Source of the DNA: Alphaproteobacteria bacterium
GTDB lineage: Bacteria > Pseudomonadota > Alphaproteobacteria > Rhodobacterales > Rhodobacteraceae
Reading direction: 5' to 3'
Length of the DNA stretch: 64,000 bases
Assembly: GCA_030424865.1 (NCBI GenBank)
Contig: JAUHVR010000003.1
Coordinates: 265,819-329,818 of the forward strand
Part shown: in pieces, positions 34,138-42,716 of the stretch
How positions within the stretch are numbered: position 1 is the stretch's first letter
How the letters are laid out: each line of letters begins with the position of its first letter
Made by a program: the position numbers and the translations under genes
The notes under the pieces: generated by a model
Told to the model about the DNA's origin: nothing
Databases searched by the model: none
The model's input: the letters and a program-made list of their open reading frames with translations, nothing else

Positions 34138-35670
34138 ATGAGACCGACACAGCAGGCCCGCGCGGCCACCCTTCTGACGGTGCCCCAGCTTTTTGAAAAG
34201 CAGGCGCGCATTCGCGGGGACAAAATCGCCTGCACGATGGGCGACACCCGGATGAGCTATCAAGAGCTGAATACCCGGGCGACCCGGCTGGCGAATGCGC
34301 TTCTCGCGCAGGGGGTGCACTATGGCGACCGGATCGCGCTGCTGAGCGAAAACGCCCCGGTTTTCGCAGAAGTTCTTTTGGCCGCGTCAAAAATCGGCGC
34401 GATTGTCGCCACGCAGAACTGGCGGCTCAGCGGGGCCGAACTGACCCATTGCCTGGATCTCGTTGATCCCGCCCTTTGCCTTGTGTCGTCCCAGTTCCGG
34501 TCAAACTACGACGACGCAACGCAGGGCCGTTTCAAAACCATCGATCTTGACACCGACTATGCCGCGCTTGTGCAATCCGGCGCGGCCACGCCCCTCACAA
34601 CCCCCATTGATCCCGAGGACGGTTTGTTGATCGTCTATACCTCCGGGACAACCGGGCTGCCGAAAGCGGCGCTGATCTCGCACCGCGCGCTGATCGCCCG
34701 GGCGCAGCAATACTGCACCGAGTTCGGGATTGATCCCGACGATCTGTTCTATGCCTATTCGCCGATGTTCCACATCGCCTCTGCCGATCTGGTACTGGCA
34801 ACGCTCATGATCGGTGGATCGGTGGTGATTTCCGGCGGTCTGGACCCCGCTCTTTTGCGAGAGCTGCTGGCCACACGGAAACTCTCGAACCTGATCTTTT
34901 TCCCCGGCATGGTGGACCAGGTTCTGTCTGAACTGGCCAAGATGGACCGCCCCGTGCGCGGCCTCAAGAAATTCGGCGCGCTGGCCGATCTTTTCCCGCC
35001 GCACCAGATCGCGGCGATGACACAAGCGGTCAACACCCCGTTCTGCAACACCTTCGCATCGACGGAAACCGGGATGATGCCCGCCTGCGGTGGCCGGATT
35101 CCCATCGGGGAAGAGCCGGACAGCTTTGCCAAGACCGAAAGCAACTTCTGTCTGGTCCGGCTGGTGGACGATGCCGGCGGTGATGTGGCGGACGGCGAAA
35201 CCGGAGAGCTTATCTGCCGGGGGCCAACCCTCTTTTCCGGATATTGGCGCAACGAAGCGGCGACAGAAGAGGCCTTTGCCGGAGGCTGGTATCACACCGG
35301 AGACCTGTTTCGCCGCAATCCGGACGGAACGCTCGACTACGTGGATCGCAAGAAATACCTCGTGAAATCCGGCGGCGAAAACATCTACCCCGCCGAAATC
35401 GAACGCGTCGTGATGCAAAGACCCGAGATCGACGAGGCGCTGGTCGTGCGGCGCGCGGATGCGACATGGGGCGAAGTCCCGGTGCTTGTGGCGACGCGCA
35501 ATACCGAGACACTCACCGGCGAGGCGCTGCAGAACCATTGCCGCGAAACGATGGCGCGGTACAAATGCCCCAAGGCCGTGTTTTTCGTGCCTGCTGCGTT
35601 CTGGCCTCGCAACAACACGGGCAAGATCCTGCGCCGAGAGGTCGAGGAGTGGGTCAAGGCGCAGGGCTGA
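34138..35670 (+). CDS. AMP-forming acyl-CoA synthetase (510 aa)
   Basis: An adenylate-forming ligase. Core motifs are the P-loop-like LLIVYTSGTTGLPKAALISH, the FASTETGMMPACGG motif, ELICRGPTLFSGYWRNE, GGWYHTGDLFRRNPDG, YVDRKKYLVKSGGENIYPAE and the C-terminal catalytic lysine in RNNTGKILRRE. It would activate a carboxylic acid to its CoA thioester using ATP and is the likely entry step of the island. Divergent from the DUF35/thiolase pair with a shared operator. The substrate is not predictable; size and motifs fit medium-chain, aromatic or alicyclic acids. Confidence 0.93.
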   Translation: MRPTQQARAATLLTVPQLFEKQARIRGDKIACTMGDTRMSYQELNTRATRLANALLAQGVHYGDRIALLSENAPVFAEVLLAASKIGAIVATQNWRLSGAELTHCLDLVDPALCLVSSQFRSNYDDATQGRFKTIDLDTDYAALVQSGAATPLTTPIDPEDGLLIVYTSGTTGLPKAALISHRALIARAQQYCTEFGIDPDDLFYAYSPMFHIASADLVLATLMIGGSVVISGGLDPALLRELLATRKLSNLIFFPGMVDQVLSELAKMDRPVRGLKKFGALADLFPPHQIAAMTQAVNTPFCNTFASTETGMMPACGGRIPIGEEPDSFAKTESNFCLVRLVDDAGGDVADGETGELICRGPTLFSGYWRNEAATEEAFAGGWYHTGDLFRRNPDGTLDYVDRKKYLVKSGGENIYPAEIERVVMQRPEIDEALVVRRADATWGEVPVLVATRNTETLTGEALQNHCRETMARYKCPKAVFFVPAAFWPRNNTGKILRREVEEWVKAQG

Positions 35671-35696
35671 GCCGCGTGCCCCTGCCCTGCCGGTGA

Positions 35697-36446
35697 TCAA
35701 CCCTTGTCGAAAAAGGCGCTGACCGCTCGCGTGGCTTCATCATTCTTTCCCGCCCTTGAACGGGCGGTATAGGCCATGGCCTCTTCCAGCGCCGCAATGC
35801 GCGGCTTCTGAAACCAGGCCTTCATATAGCCAAAGGCTTCGGGCGGCATCTGCGCATAGGTTTCGATGGCCCGGGTCGCCTGTTCTTCAAGATCGCCCCC
35901 GGTCACCACAGTACAGGGCGCACCTCGCTGGGCGATTTCAGCCGCGCTCATGACACGGGCCGTCAAAAGCATGTCCCGTGCAAGTGAGGCCGAGGCACTG
36001 TGTTCCACGATGCTTCCCGCGATGGGGGACCCGATTCCGATCTTGACTTCGGGCAATTGAAAACTGGCTGTCGTGTCCGCCATAATCTGATCACAGCACA
36101 GGGCATTCAGTACCGCTCCGCCAATCATCCGCCCCCTTGCAAGGGTGACGATGGGGCGCGGACAGCGCAACGTCGCAAGCGCAAGATCCGTGATGATCGC
36201 CGTCCGGTATTCGCTTGCCTGTTGATCATCGAGCCCATCCGGACGCTTTAAATCAACCCCGCCCGAGAACAGGTCATCCGAGCTTGAAAACCAGATCAGC
36301 CCTTTCAAATCGGACCTTTGGGACAATTCATCAAGCGCTTCGACATAGCGATCTGTCAGCGCGCGAGATATTGAATTTGCCTTCGTCTCCCTGTTGATTT
36401 GAGCCCACAGGATATTGTCGCGCTCGCTCACGATCAGATCAGTCAT
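35697..36446 (-). CDS. Enoyl-CoA hydratase/isomerase family protein (249 aa)
   Basis: A crotonase-fold protein with the oxyanion-hole region FSSSDDLFSGGVDLKRPDGL and the second motif RMIGGAVLNALCCDQIMADT, followed by FQLPEVKIGIGSPIAGSIVE. Compared with classical hydratases the first catalytic Glu region is altered, so isomerase or hydrolase activity is possible. It converges with the CoA-ligase gene (26-bp gap). Its promoter shares the 40-bp palindromic operator with the rightward acyl-CoA dehydrogenase operon. Confidence 0.85.
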   Translation of the reverse strand: MTDLIVSERDNILWAQINRETKANSISRALTDRYVEALDELSQRSDLKGLIWFSSSDDLFSGGVDLKRPDGLDDQQASEYRTAIITDLALATLRCPRPIVTLARGRMIGGAVLNALCCDQIMADTTASFQLPEVKIGIGSPIAGSIVEHSASASLARDMLLTARVMSAAEIAQRGAPCTVVTGGDLEEQATRAIETYAQMPPEAFGYMKAWFQKPRIAALEEAMAYTARSRAGKNDEATRAVSAFFDKG

Positions 36447-36525
36447 TTTGGTCCTTTTGATTCAAGGCCGTTCAGGCCCACCCACTGGGGCAAACAAGAC
36501 AGCCAAACATGTCGAAAGTTCAAGT

Positions 36526-36565
36526 CATGTAAAACGCCAACTGTTGACAGTAGGCGTTTTACATG
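36526..36565. promoter_or_regulatory. Island operator c embedded in a 40-bp palindrome
   Basis: The core ACTGTTGACAGT (36540-36551) is flanked by A on each side and then by perfect 13-bp inverted arms, CATGTAAAACGCC and GGCGTTTTACATG. It lies 47 bp before the acyl-CoA dehydrogenase start at core level and 94 bp before the divergent hydratase gene. The outer arms may bind a second regulator or form a cruciform/hairpin in the leader. Confidence 0.75.
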
Positions 36566-36597
36566 GTTCTTAGAACCCGAGCAAGAGGAGGATCATA

Positions 36598-37704
36598 GTG
36601 AATTTCGACTTCCCGGATGAAGTCAAAGCCATGCAAATTCAGGCTGATGACTATCTGACCCAAACAAATGCACGCGCCGCGGCGCGTCACGTGATCGAAG
36701 GCGCGCCAAGCGCCGCGCGCCGGGATTGGGCCGAAATGGCACAGATGGGTTGGACCGGGTTGATCATTCCCGAACACCTTGGTGGCAACGACATCGGGTA
36801 TATCGCACAATGTGCGCTGGCCTATGAACTGGGCCGCCATGTCAGCCCTGCCCCGATGGCCTCGTCCATCTATCTCGTGGCCGAAGCGCTGGTGCGCTAT
36901 GGGTCGGACGCGCAGAAACAGAAGTGGCTGCCCGCGCTGGCAGAAGGCCGCATCTCGGCCTGTTTCGCCGAGGCCGAGGGCCTGTCGCAGGGGCGCGGTG
37001 ATCTGTGCGCAGCCCAAGTGGCGAACGGGGTGCTTTCCGGCGTTAAAAAGCCCGTCCCCGACGGGATGGATGCCGAACTTGCGCTTGTTGTTGCGCAGGA
37101 AGACGGCGAAACCGGGCTCTACCTCGTTGAACTGCAGGCGTCCGGCGTGACGCGACAGGTGGTACAAACCATCGAGGGCATCCGGGAACACGCCGCGATC
37201 ACCTTTGACAAGGCCGAGGTCGATCTGCTGGTCCGCGGCCAAACCGCCCTGACGGACATCAAACAACGCGCCGCGGTTTGCATCGCTTTCGAACAAGTCG
37301 GCGGGGCGCAGGCCTGTCTTGATATGGCCGTCGCCTTTGCCAAGGAACGTTTTGCTTTTGGCCGCGCCATCGGGTCCTTTCAGGCCATCAAACACAAGCT
37401 GGCCGATATGTTCGTAGCGATCGAATTGGCGCGCTCAAACGCTTATTTCGCCGCCTGGGCCTTGTCGACGGACGCCCGCGAACTGCCGGTTGCCGCCGCC
37501 ACCGCCCGGCTCAGCGCCGGCAAAGCCTATTGGCTGGCTGCCAAGGAAAATGTGCAGACCCATGGCGGCCTCGGCTTCACATGGGAACTGGACTGCCACC
37601 TCTACTATCGCCGTCACAAGGCCCTCAAGCTTCTACTGGGCGGCAATCGCGTTTGGGAAAACCGTCTGATTGACGGTCTGAAATCTGGTCTGGTTGAGCT
37701 TTGA
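36598..37704 (+). CDS. Acyl-CoA dehydrogenase, small-subunit type (368 aa)
   Basis: The ACAD fold is seen in DWAEMAQMGWTGLIIPEHLG, the middle beta domain, FEQVGGAQACLDMAVAFAKE, RFAFGRAIGSFQAIKHKLAD and NVQTHGGLGFTWELDCHLYY. It is somewhat divergent in the central FAD/substrate region, like the partner chain of heteromeric alpha2beta2 ACADs in steroid and terpene-type catabolism. The start is GTG, with AGAGGAGGA upstream. The next ACAD begins 9 bp downstream, consistent with a two-subunit enzyme. Electrons would go to the ETF encoded at 52145-53832. Confidence 0.9.
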   Translation: MNFDFPDEVKAMQIQADDYLTQTNARAAARHVIEGAPSAARRDWAEMAQMGWTGLIIPEHLGGNDIGYIAQCALAYELGRHVSPAPMASSIYLVAEALVRYGSDAQKQKWLPALAEGRISACFAEAEGLSQGRGDLCAAQVANGVLSGVKKPVPDGMDAELALVVAQEDGETGLYLVELQASGVTRQVVQTIEGIREHAAITFDKAEVDLLVRGQTALTDIKQRAAVCIAFEQVGGAQACLDMAVAFAKERFAFGRAIGSFQAIKHKLADMFVAIELARSNAYFAAWALSTDARELPVAAATARLSAGKAYWLAAKENVQTHGGLGFTWELDCHLYYRRHKALKLLLGGNRVWENRLIDGLKSGLVEL

Positions 37705-37713
37705 GAACACAAA

Positions 37714-38955
37714 ATGGATTTTCGTGACACGCCGGAAGGCGCAGAATATCGCAAAAAGGCGCGGGCCTTCCTGGAACAGCATGCCCAGCTGGAACCGCCT
37801 GATTCAGGCCGCGGATACCGCGACGGCAATGATGACCCCGCCGCCCTGGAACGGGCGCGGGAGTGGCAGCGCATCAAGGCGGATGCGGGCTATGCCGGGA
37901 TCACATGGCCCAGGGAATATGCCGGTCAGGGGGGCACCACCCTTGAACAAATCATCTATGAACAGGAAGAAGCGCAGTTCGACATCCCGCGCGGCAACTT
38001 CTTTTACATCGGCCTTGGCTGGGCCATGCCAACCCTGTTCCAGTGGTCCAACAAGGAAGAGATCCTCAAACACGCCGGAAAAGTCCTGCGCGGCGACGAA
38101 ATCTGGTGTCAGCTCTTCTCGGAGCCGGCGGGCGGGTCTGATCTGGCGGCCCTGCGCACCAAGGCCGTGCGCGACGGCGATGACTGGATCATCAATGGCC
38201 AGAAAATCTGGACCTCCGGCGGTCAGTACTCCGACTTCGGGATCCTAGTGGCCCGAAACGACACCACGCAGGCCAAACACAAGGGGCTGACCTGCTTCAT
38301 CCTCGATATGAAAAGCCCCGGTGTCGAGGTGCGCCCGATCCGGCAGATGTCCGGGGATTCCCACTTCAACGAGGTGTTTTTCGACAATGTCCGGATCCCG
38401 GACAGCCGCCGCCTGGGAGAGGTCGGAGACGGCTGGAAAGTCGCCATGACCACGCTCATGAACGAGCGTTACAACCTGGTTGAACTCGTCCCCCCGGATT
38501 TCGAACAGATTTTCCACCTGGCGCAGAACACCGTTCTGGAAAGCGGTCCTGCACTGGATGATCCGGCGATCCGCGAAAAGCTGGCCGATCTTTATTGCCG
38601 GGCGCAGGGGATGACATACACCAATTTCCGCACGATGTCGGCCCTGTCCCAGGGGAAAACCCCGGGGCCGGAGGTGTCGATCGGCAAATTGGTCAATTCG
38701 GGCCGCTTGCAGGAATCGGCGGATCTCGGGTCCGACCTTTTCGAGCAAAGCGGGATGCTGATGGAAGAGGACATGCCCATGCGGGCGCTGTTCCAGCGGG
38801 CCTATCTCTATTCGCCGGGCTGGAGACTTGGCGGCGGGACGGATGAAATTCTGCGCAACACCATTGCCGAACGCGTTCTGGGGCTGCCGCAGGACGTGCG
38901 CCTGGACAAGGGCGTGGCCTTCAAGGACATCCCGACCGGCCCCACCGGAAATTGA
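37714..38955 (+). CDS. Acyl-CoA dehydrogenase, large-subunit type (413 aa)
   Basis: An ACAD with a complete FAD and substrate region: GYAGITWPREYAGQGGTTLE, CQLFSEPAGGSDLAALRTKA, WIINGQKIWTSGGQYSDFGI, FNEVFFDNVRIPDSRRLGEV and the C-terminal GGGTDEILRNTIAERVLGLP. The last includes the position where many ACADs carry the catalytic Glu (TDEI). It is probably the partner of the adjacent ACAD. It lies upstream of the TRAP genes, with an 82-bp gap, in the same likely operon. Confidence 0.92.
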   Translation: MDFRDTPEGAEYRKKARAFLEQHAQLEPPDSGRGYRDGNDDPAALERAREWQRIKADAGYAGITWPREYAGQGGTTLEQIIYEQEEAQFDIPRGNFFYIGLGWAMPTLFQWSNKEEILKHAGKVLRGDEIWCQLFSEPAGGSDLAALRTKAVRDGDDWIINGQKIWTSGGQYSDFGILVARNDTTQAKHKGLTCFILDMKSPGVEVRPIRQMSGDSHFNEVFFDNVRIPDSRRLGEVGDGWKVAMTTLMNERYNLVELVPPDFEQIFHLAQNTVLESGPALDDPAIREKLADLYCRAQGMTYTNFRTMSALSQGKTPGPEVSIGKLVNSGRLQESADLGSDLFEQSGMLMEEDMPMRALFQRAYLYSPGWRLGGGTDEILRNTIAERVLGLPQDVRLDKGVAFKDIPTGPTGN

Positions 38956-39037
38956 CGAGCGCAGGTCCGCCACAGCGCGGGCCTGGCACACCCTTGGCGG
39001 CGCACTGGGCCGCTGACAAATCCCCAGGGAGGACAAA

Positions 39038-40141
39038 ATGAAGAAACTATCCAAAACCCTCGCGGTCTCGGCAACGGTGACGGCGGCATTGGCTGGCGGC
39101 GCTCAGGCTGGCGATCTGTTGTACTCAACCTTTCTGCCGTCCGGGCATCACCTGACCAAGAACGTGTTCGTGCCTTTTGCCGACGCGGTTCGAGAGGCGA
39201 CCAACGGTTCGGTCGATATTGAGGTTGTGCCCGGCGGCGCTTTGGCCGGCGCGCGCGAAACCCTGAATGCCATCGAGGATGGCACAGTGGACGCGGGGTA
39301 TGTCATTGATATTTATACCCCATCGCAGCTGCCGCAGACCGCGCTTCTGGCGGATTTGGCCCTGCAGGTCGGCGACGCAAAGGCGGCCACAGCAGCGATG
39401 AATGAAACCGTGCTGCTGGATTGTGCGGAATGCCGCGACTCGCTGACCAAACACAATGTGATACCGCTTGGCTATGTGTCGACCTCGACCTACCACATGT
39501 ATTGCACATCGCCCGTCACGTCGCTGGAAGATGTCAAAGGCAAGCGGTTCCGCGCAACCAGCGCCTGGGCGCCCCTGATCGAAAACCTAGGCGGCACACC
39601 GGTCTCGGTCCCGACCTCCGAGTTGTTCGAAGGCCTTCAGCGCGGCGTGCTGGATTGCTCGGTCGGGCCGGTGTCGCACCTTCAAAGCTACTCTCTGTTT
39701 GATCTGGTCACCCATGTCAGCGCCATGCCGATTGGGGCCTATTTCGGATCCCTGGTGCTCAACATGCGCAAGGAAAGCTGGGACGCCATGTCGGACAGCG
39801 ACCGGGCTGCTCTCTTGGACGCCGCACCAACCTATGTCGCCGCAGGCATCTTCAGCTATGTTGGCAGTGCCGATACAGTCGCCGAAGAAGCCAAGGCCAA
39901 GGGGATTGTGTTTGACGATTCAGCAGATGACTTCAAAGCAGCCTTTGCCGCGCATAATGAAAGCGCTCTGAAAGCCGCCCTTGAGAAAGGGGCGAACAAT
40001 GCCGCGATCAAAGATGCCGAGGCCCTGATCAACGCGTTCATCGAAAACCTCGAAAAATGGACTGCAATTGCAGCCGAAGTGGGGGATGATCAGGCGGCCT
40101 ATGAACAGGCCCTGCGCGACGAAATCTATTCGAAACTCTAA
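39038..40141 (+). CDS. TRAP transporter substrate-binding protein (DctP family, 367 aa)
   Basis: A periplasmic binding protein with a Sec signal peptide (MKKLSKTLAVSATVTAALAG, cleavage near GAQAGD). The mature chain has LLYSTFLPSGHHLTKNVFVP, GSVDIEVVPGGALAGARETL, NAIEDGTVDAGYVIDIYTPS and the family motif LEDVKGKRFRATSAWAPLIE, where the Arg normally pairs with the substrate carboxylate. A ligand with a carboxylate is therefore likely. AGGGAGG lies ahead of the start. The permease genes follow after a GC-rich hairpin. Confidence 0.92.
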   Translation: MKKLSKTLAVSATVTAALAGGAQAGDLLYSTFLPSGHHLTKNVFVPFADAVREATNGSVDIEVVPGGALAGARETLNAIEDGTVDAGYVIDIYTPSQLPQTALLADLALQVGDAKAATAAMNETVLLDCAECRDSLTKHNVIPLGYVSTSTYHMYCTSPVTSLEDVKGKRFRATSAWAPLIENLGGTPVSVPTSELFEGLQRGVLDCSVGPVSHLQSYSLFDLVTHVSAMPIGAYFGSLVLNMRKESWDAMSDSDRAALLDAAPTYVAAGIFSYVGSADTVAEEAKAKGIVFDDSADDFKAAFAAHNESALKAALEKGANNAAIKDAEALINAFIENLEKWTAIAAEVGDDQAAYEQALRDEIYSKL

Positions 40142-40151
40142 ACCACAAATG

Positions 40152-40179
40152 CCCGGTGTGGTGTCACAGCCGCACCGGG
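40152..40179 (+). other. Intercistronic hairpin between TRAP binding-protein and DctQ genes
   Basis: A 10-bp stem (CCCGGTGTGG / CCGCACCGGG, one T-G wobble) with an 8-nt loop sits directly after the binding-protein stop. No U-tract follows. Similar in place and size to the hairpins of the other transporter operons in the window. Confidence 0.62.
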
Positions 40180-40197
40180 ATCACTTTCGGAGGGCCC

Positions 40198-40743
40198 ATG
40201 CTCACCACTCTGGATCGGGTCTTGAAGATCGCTGAAAAACCCCTGCTCGCTGTGGCGGGTTTTTTGATATTCTTCATGATGTTACACGTGGTTGCGGATG
40301 TTTTTGCGCGCTACGCCCTGCAAAAACCCATCACCGGCACGCTGGAGATCGTGTCGAACTACTACATGATCGCCATCGTTTTCCTGCCGCTCGCCCTGGT
40401 GCAGCGACAGAATTCACACATCAAGGTCGAGGTCTTTACCAGCCTCTTCGGCCCTCGGGTCGTGGCCGTATTCGACGTTGTCGCGACCGCGATTGCGATC
40501 GTCTATGTCGGGCTGATGGGATGGCTGGTCCTTTTTGAGGCCATAGAACACACCCTGATCCGCGAAGAGCTGGTTGTCGGGGTTTCGCTCATGCCGGTCT
40601 GGCCCGCGCGCTGGTTCGTGCCGGTTGGGGTCGTCTTCTTCCTGCTGTCCCTGCTGCTCAGCCTCGGGCTGCATCTGCGGATCGCCCGCGGTCAGGACAC
40701 GGCGCATACCGACGCCGAGAATACAACAAAAGGTGTCGATTGA
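40198..40743 (+). CDS. TRAP transporter small permease (DctQ, 181 aa)
   Basis: Four hydrophobic segments with typical DctQ motifs: MMLHVVADVFARYALQKPIT, GTLEIVSNYYMIAIVFLPLA and QRQNSHIKVEVFTSLFGP. The start is placed at the ATG preceded by CGGAGGG; an ATG 14 codons earlier falls in the hairpin region. The stop overlaps the DctM start by 4 bp, so the subunits are translationally coupled. Confidence 0.9.
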   Translation: MLTTLDRVLKIAEKPLLAVAGFLIFFMMLHVVADVFARYALQKPITGTLEIVSNYYMIAIVFLPLALVQRQNSHIKVEVFTSLFGPRVVAVFDVVATAIAIVYVGLMGWLVLFEAIEHTLIREELVVGVSLMPVWPARWFVPVGVVFFLLSLLLSLGLHLRIARGQDTAHTDAENTTKGVD

Positions 40744-42056
40744 TGGACAGATTGACCATCGGTTTCATTGGCGTCGGCGTGGCGCTGGTCCTGATGATGA
40801 TCCGCGTGCCAATTGCCGTGGCGCTGGGCCTTGTGTCCGCCGTTGGCATCATTTTTGTGCGCGGCTCAGGCGCGGCCTTTGGCATTCTGGGGTCCGAGCC
40901 CTTCAACTTCGCCGCAAGCTGGACCCTGTCGGCCATCCCGATGTACCTGTTGATGGGGGCCTTTGCCTATCACGCAAAGATCACAACCGCCCTGTTCGAC
41001 GCGGCCCGCGTCTGGTTCGGGCGGTTGCCCGGCGGCATCGCCGTTGCAACCAACTTTGCCTGTGCGGGCTTTGCGGCGGTCTCTGGCTCCAGCCTCGCCA
41101 CGGCGGCGGCCATGGGCCGGATCGCCATCCCGGAGATGCTTCGCCTCAACTACGACAAGGGGCTCGCGGCCGCCTCGGCGGCGGCAGGCGGCACATTGGG
41201 CGCGCTGATCCCGCCTTCAATCATGCTGGTGATCTTTGGCTGGCTGGCCGAGGTCTCGGTCGGACACCTTCTTATCGCAGGTGTCATCCCGGGATTGCTA
41301 ACGGCGGTGATCTACGCGCTCATGATCATGCTGCGCTGCACCATCACGCCTGAACTGGCCCCGCGCCCGGCCGAGCGCCCCACCTGGGGCGAGAAATTCG
41401 CCTCTCTTGGCCCGGTCTGGCCTGTGCCCTTCCTGGTCATCGCCGTTTTGCTCGGGATCTACACCGGTTTTGTGACCCCGACCGAGGCAGGCGCGTTCGG
41501 CGCATTCGTCGTGTTCCTCATGGCCGTCGCCCGCCGCTCGCTGAGCTGGGCGAACTTCATGAGTTCCCTGCGAGAAGCGCTTGTCTCGACCTCCGGGATC
41601 TTTTTCATCGCCATCTCCGCGATCATCTTCACCCGGTTCCTGACCCTTGCGGGCTTGCCGAACTTCCTGTCGCAATTCGTCGCCGATGCCGGGCTTGCGC
41701 CCCTGACCATCGTTCTTGTGTCCTCGCTGATCTACCTTGTGTTGGGCATGTTTCTTGATCCGCTGGGCATCTTGCTGATCACCCTGCCGATCCTCATCCC
41801 GGTTTATGAAGAGGCCGGCATCGATCTGGTCTGGATGGGCATCATCTTGGTGAAATACATCGAGATCGGCCTGCTGACGCCTCCGGTGGGACTGAACGTC
41901 TTTGTGGTCAAATCGGTTGTCGGCGACCGCATTCCCATCGGCAAGATCTTTGGCGGCATGTGGTGGTTCCTGCTGGCCGAAGCGATCATCATGGTCCTGT
42001 TGATCTCGTTTCCGCAAATCACCCTGTTCCTGCCGACCCTGATGATGGGCAACTAG
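40740..42056 (+). CDS. TRAP transporter large permease (DctM, 438 aa)
   Basis: A 12-TM DctM protein: RVPIAVALGLVSAVGIIFVR, FACAGFAAVSGSSLATAAAM, GGTLGALIPPSIMLVIFGWL, FVTPTEAGAFGAFVVF and GLLTPPVGLNVFVVKSVVGD. It carries out gradient-driven uptake with DctQ and the binding protein. It closes the operator-c operon (ACAD1-ACAD2-TRAP). A terminator-like hairpin follows at 42165-42190. Confidence 0.93.
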   Translation: MMDRLTIGFIGVGVALVLMMIRVPIAVALGLVSAVGIIFVRGSGAAFGILGSEPFNFAASWTLSAIPMYLLMGAFAYHAKITTALFDAARVWFGRLPGGIAVATNFACAGFAAVSGSSLATAAAMGRIAIPEMLRLNYDKGLAAASAAAGGTLGALIPPSIMLVIFGWLAEVSVGHLLIAGVIPGLLTAVIYALMIMLRCTITPELAPRPAERPTWGEKFASLGPVWPVPFLVIAVLLGIYTGFVTPTEAGAFGAFVVFLMAVARRSLSWANFMSSLREALVSTSGIFFIAISAIIFTRFLTLAGLPNFLSQFVADAGLAPLTIVLVSSLIYLVLGMFLDPLGILLITLPILIPVYEEAGIDLVWMGIILVKYIEIGLLTPPVGLNVFVVKSVVGDRIPIGKIFGGMWWFLLAEAIIMVLLISFPQITLFLPTLMMGN

Positions 42057-42164
42057 GGTCCTTGGTCGCCATTGAAACTGGGAACGAGGCGGCTTAAGCT
42101 CAGACGGTCGCAGAAGGAGATTTATGCACAGAGGCTTCGATTGAACCGCACGTAGCGGCATCAC

Positions 42165-42190
42165 TCGGCATATGGATGCCGATCCTTTTT
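42165..42190 (+). terminator. Probable intrinsic terminator after the TRAP operon
   Basis: A 7-bp stem (TCGGCAT / ATGCCGA) with loop ATGG is followed by TCCTTTTT on the plus strand, between dctM and the GNAT gene. The stem is short, so termination may be partial. Confidence 0.55.
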
Positions 42191-42212
42191 GCATGATTTC
42201 TGTGGAGTTCTC

Positions 42213-42665
42213 ATGAAGAACGCAAACGTAGTGATCCGGCCCTTTGACGCGGCAACGGATCTGAAAACGCTATCAAATATCTGGCTCGAAGCCTCGCTGA
42301 AGGCACATCCCTTCATCGGCGAGAAAAGACTGAATGAACAGCGCAAGATGATCGAGGAGGAGTATCTGCCAAAGGCGGAGACTTCTGTGGCTTGCCTTAA
42401 CGGAGAAACTGTTGGCTTCATCAGCCTTCTGGGATGTTTCATTGGCGGGATTTTCATCGCGCCAGACCGGCAAGGTCTTGGTATCGGGCGAAGGCTTATC
42501 GCCGACGCCCTGACCCGGAAGGGCGAACTTTCCCTTGAGGTCTATACCGAAAATGAACAAGCCGTCCGCTTTTACAGGACGCTAGGGTTTCAAGAGGTTT
42601 CCCGGCGTTCTATCGACGACTTCGGGTTTCCGTTCCCGAATGCGGCGCTCATTCTAAAGACCTGA
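42213..42665 (+). CDS. GNAT-family N-acetyltransferase (150 aa)
   Basis: An acetyl-CoA-dependent acetyltransferase with the A-motif GGIFIAPDRQGLGIGRRLIA (Q/RxxGxG/A) and the B-motif LEVYTENEQAVRFYRTLGFQ. The start MKNANVVIRPFD follows GGAG; an ATG eight codons earlier is possible. The end matches small-molecule or RimI-like acetyltransferases. It lies inside the island but has no island operator and is flanked by two terminator-like hairpins, so it is probably an unrelated single-gene unit. Its lower GC and style suggest separate acquisition. Confidence 0.88.
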   Translation: MKNANVVIRPFDAATDLKTLSNIWLEASLKAHPFIGEKRLNEQRKMIEEEYLPKAETSVACLNGETVGFISLLGCFIGGIFIAPDRQGLGIGRRLIADALTRKGELSLEVYTENEQAVRFYRTLGFQEVSRRSIDDFGFPFPNAALILKT

Positions 42666-42668
42666 AAA

Positions 42669-42701
42669 ATGGTCTGGCGGAGCTATTCTCTGCCAGACCA
42701 T
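42669..42701 (-). terminator. Intrinsic terminator between the convergent GNAT and hydratase genes
   Basis: A 14-bp stem with one wobble (outer arms ATGGTCTGGC and GCCAGACCAT) closes on loop CTATT. On the minus strand it is followed by TTTTT, a clear rho-independent terminator for the leftward hydratase operon; on the plus strand it comes directly after the GNAT stop. Confidence 0.75.
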
Positions 42702-42716
42702 ATTCGCAATAGTCTC

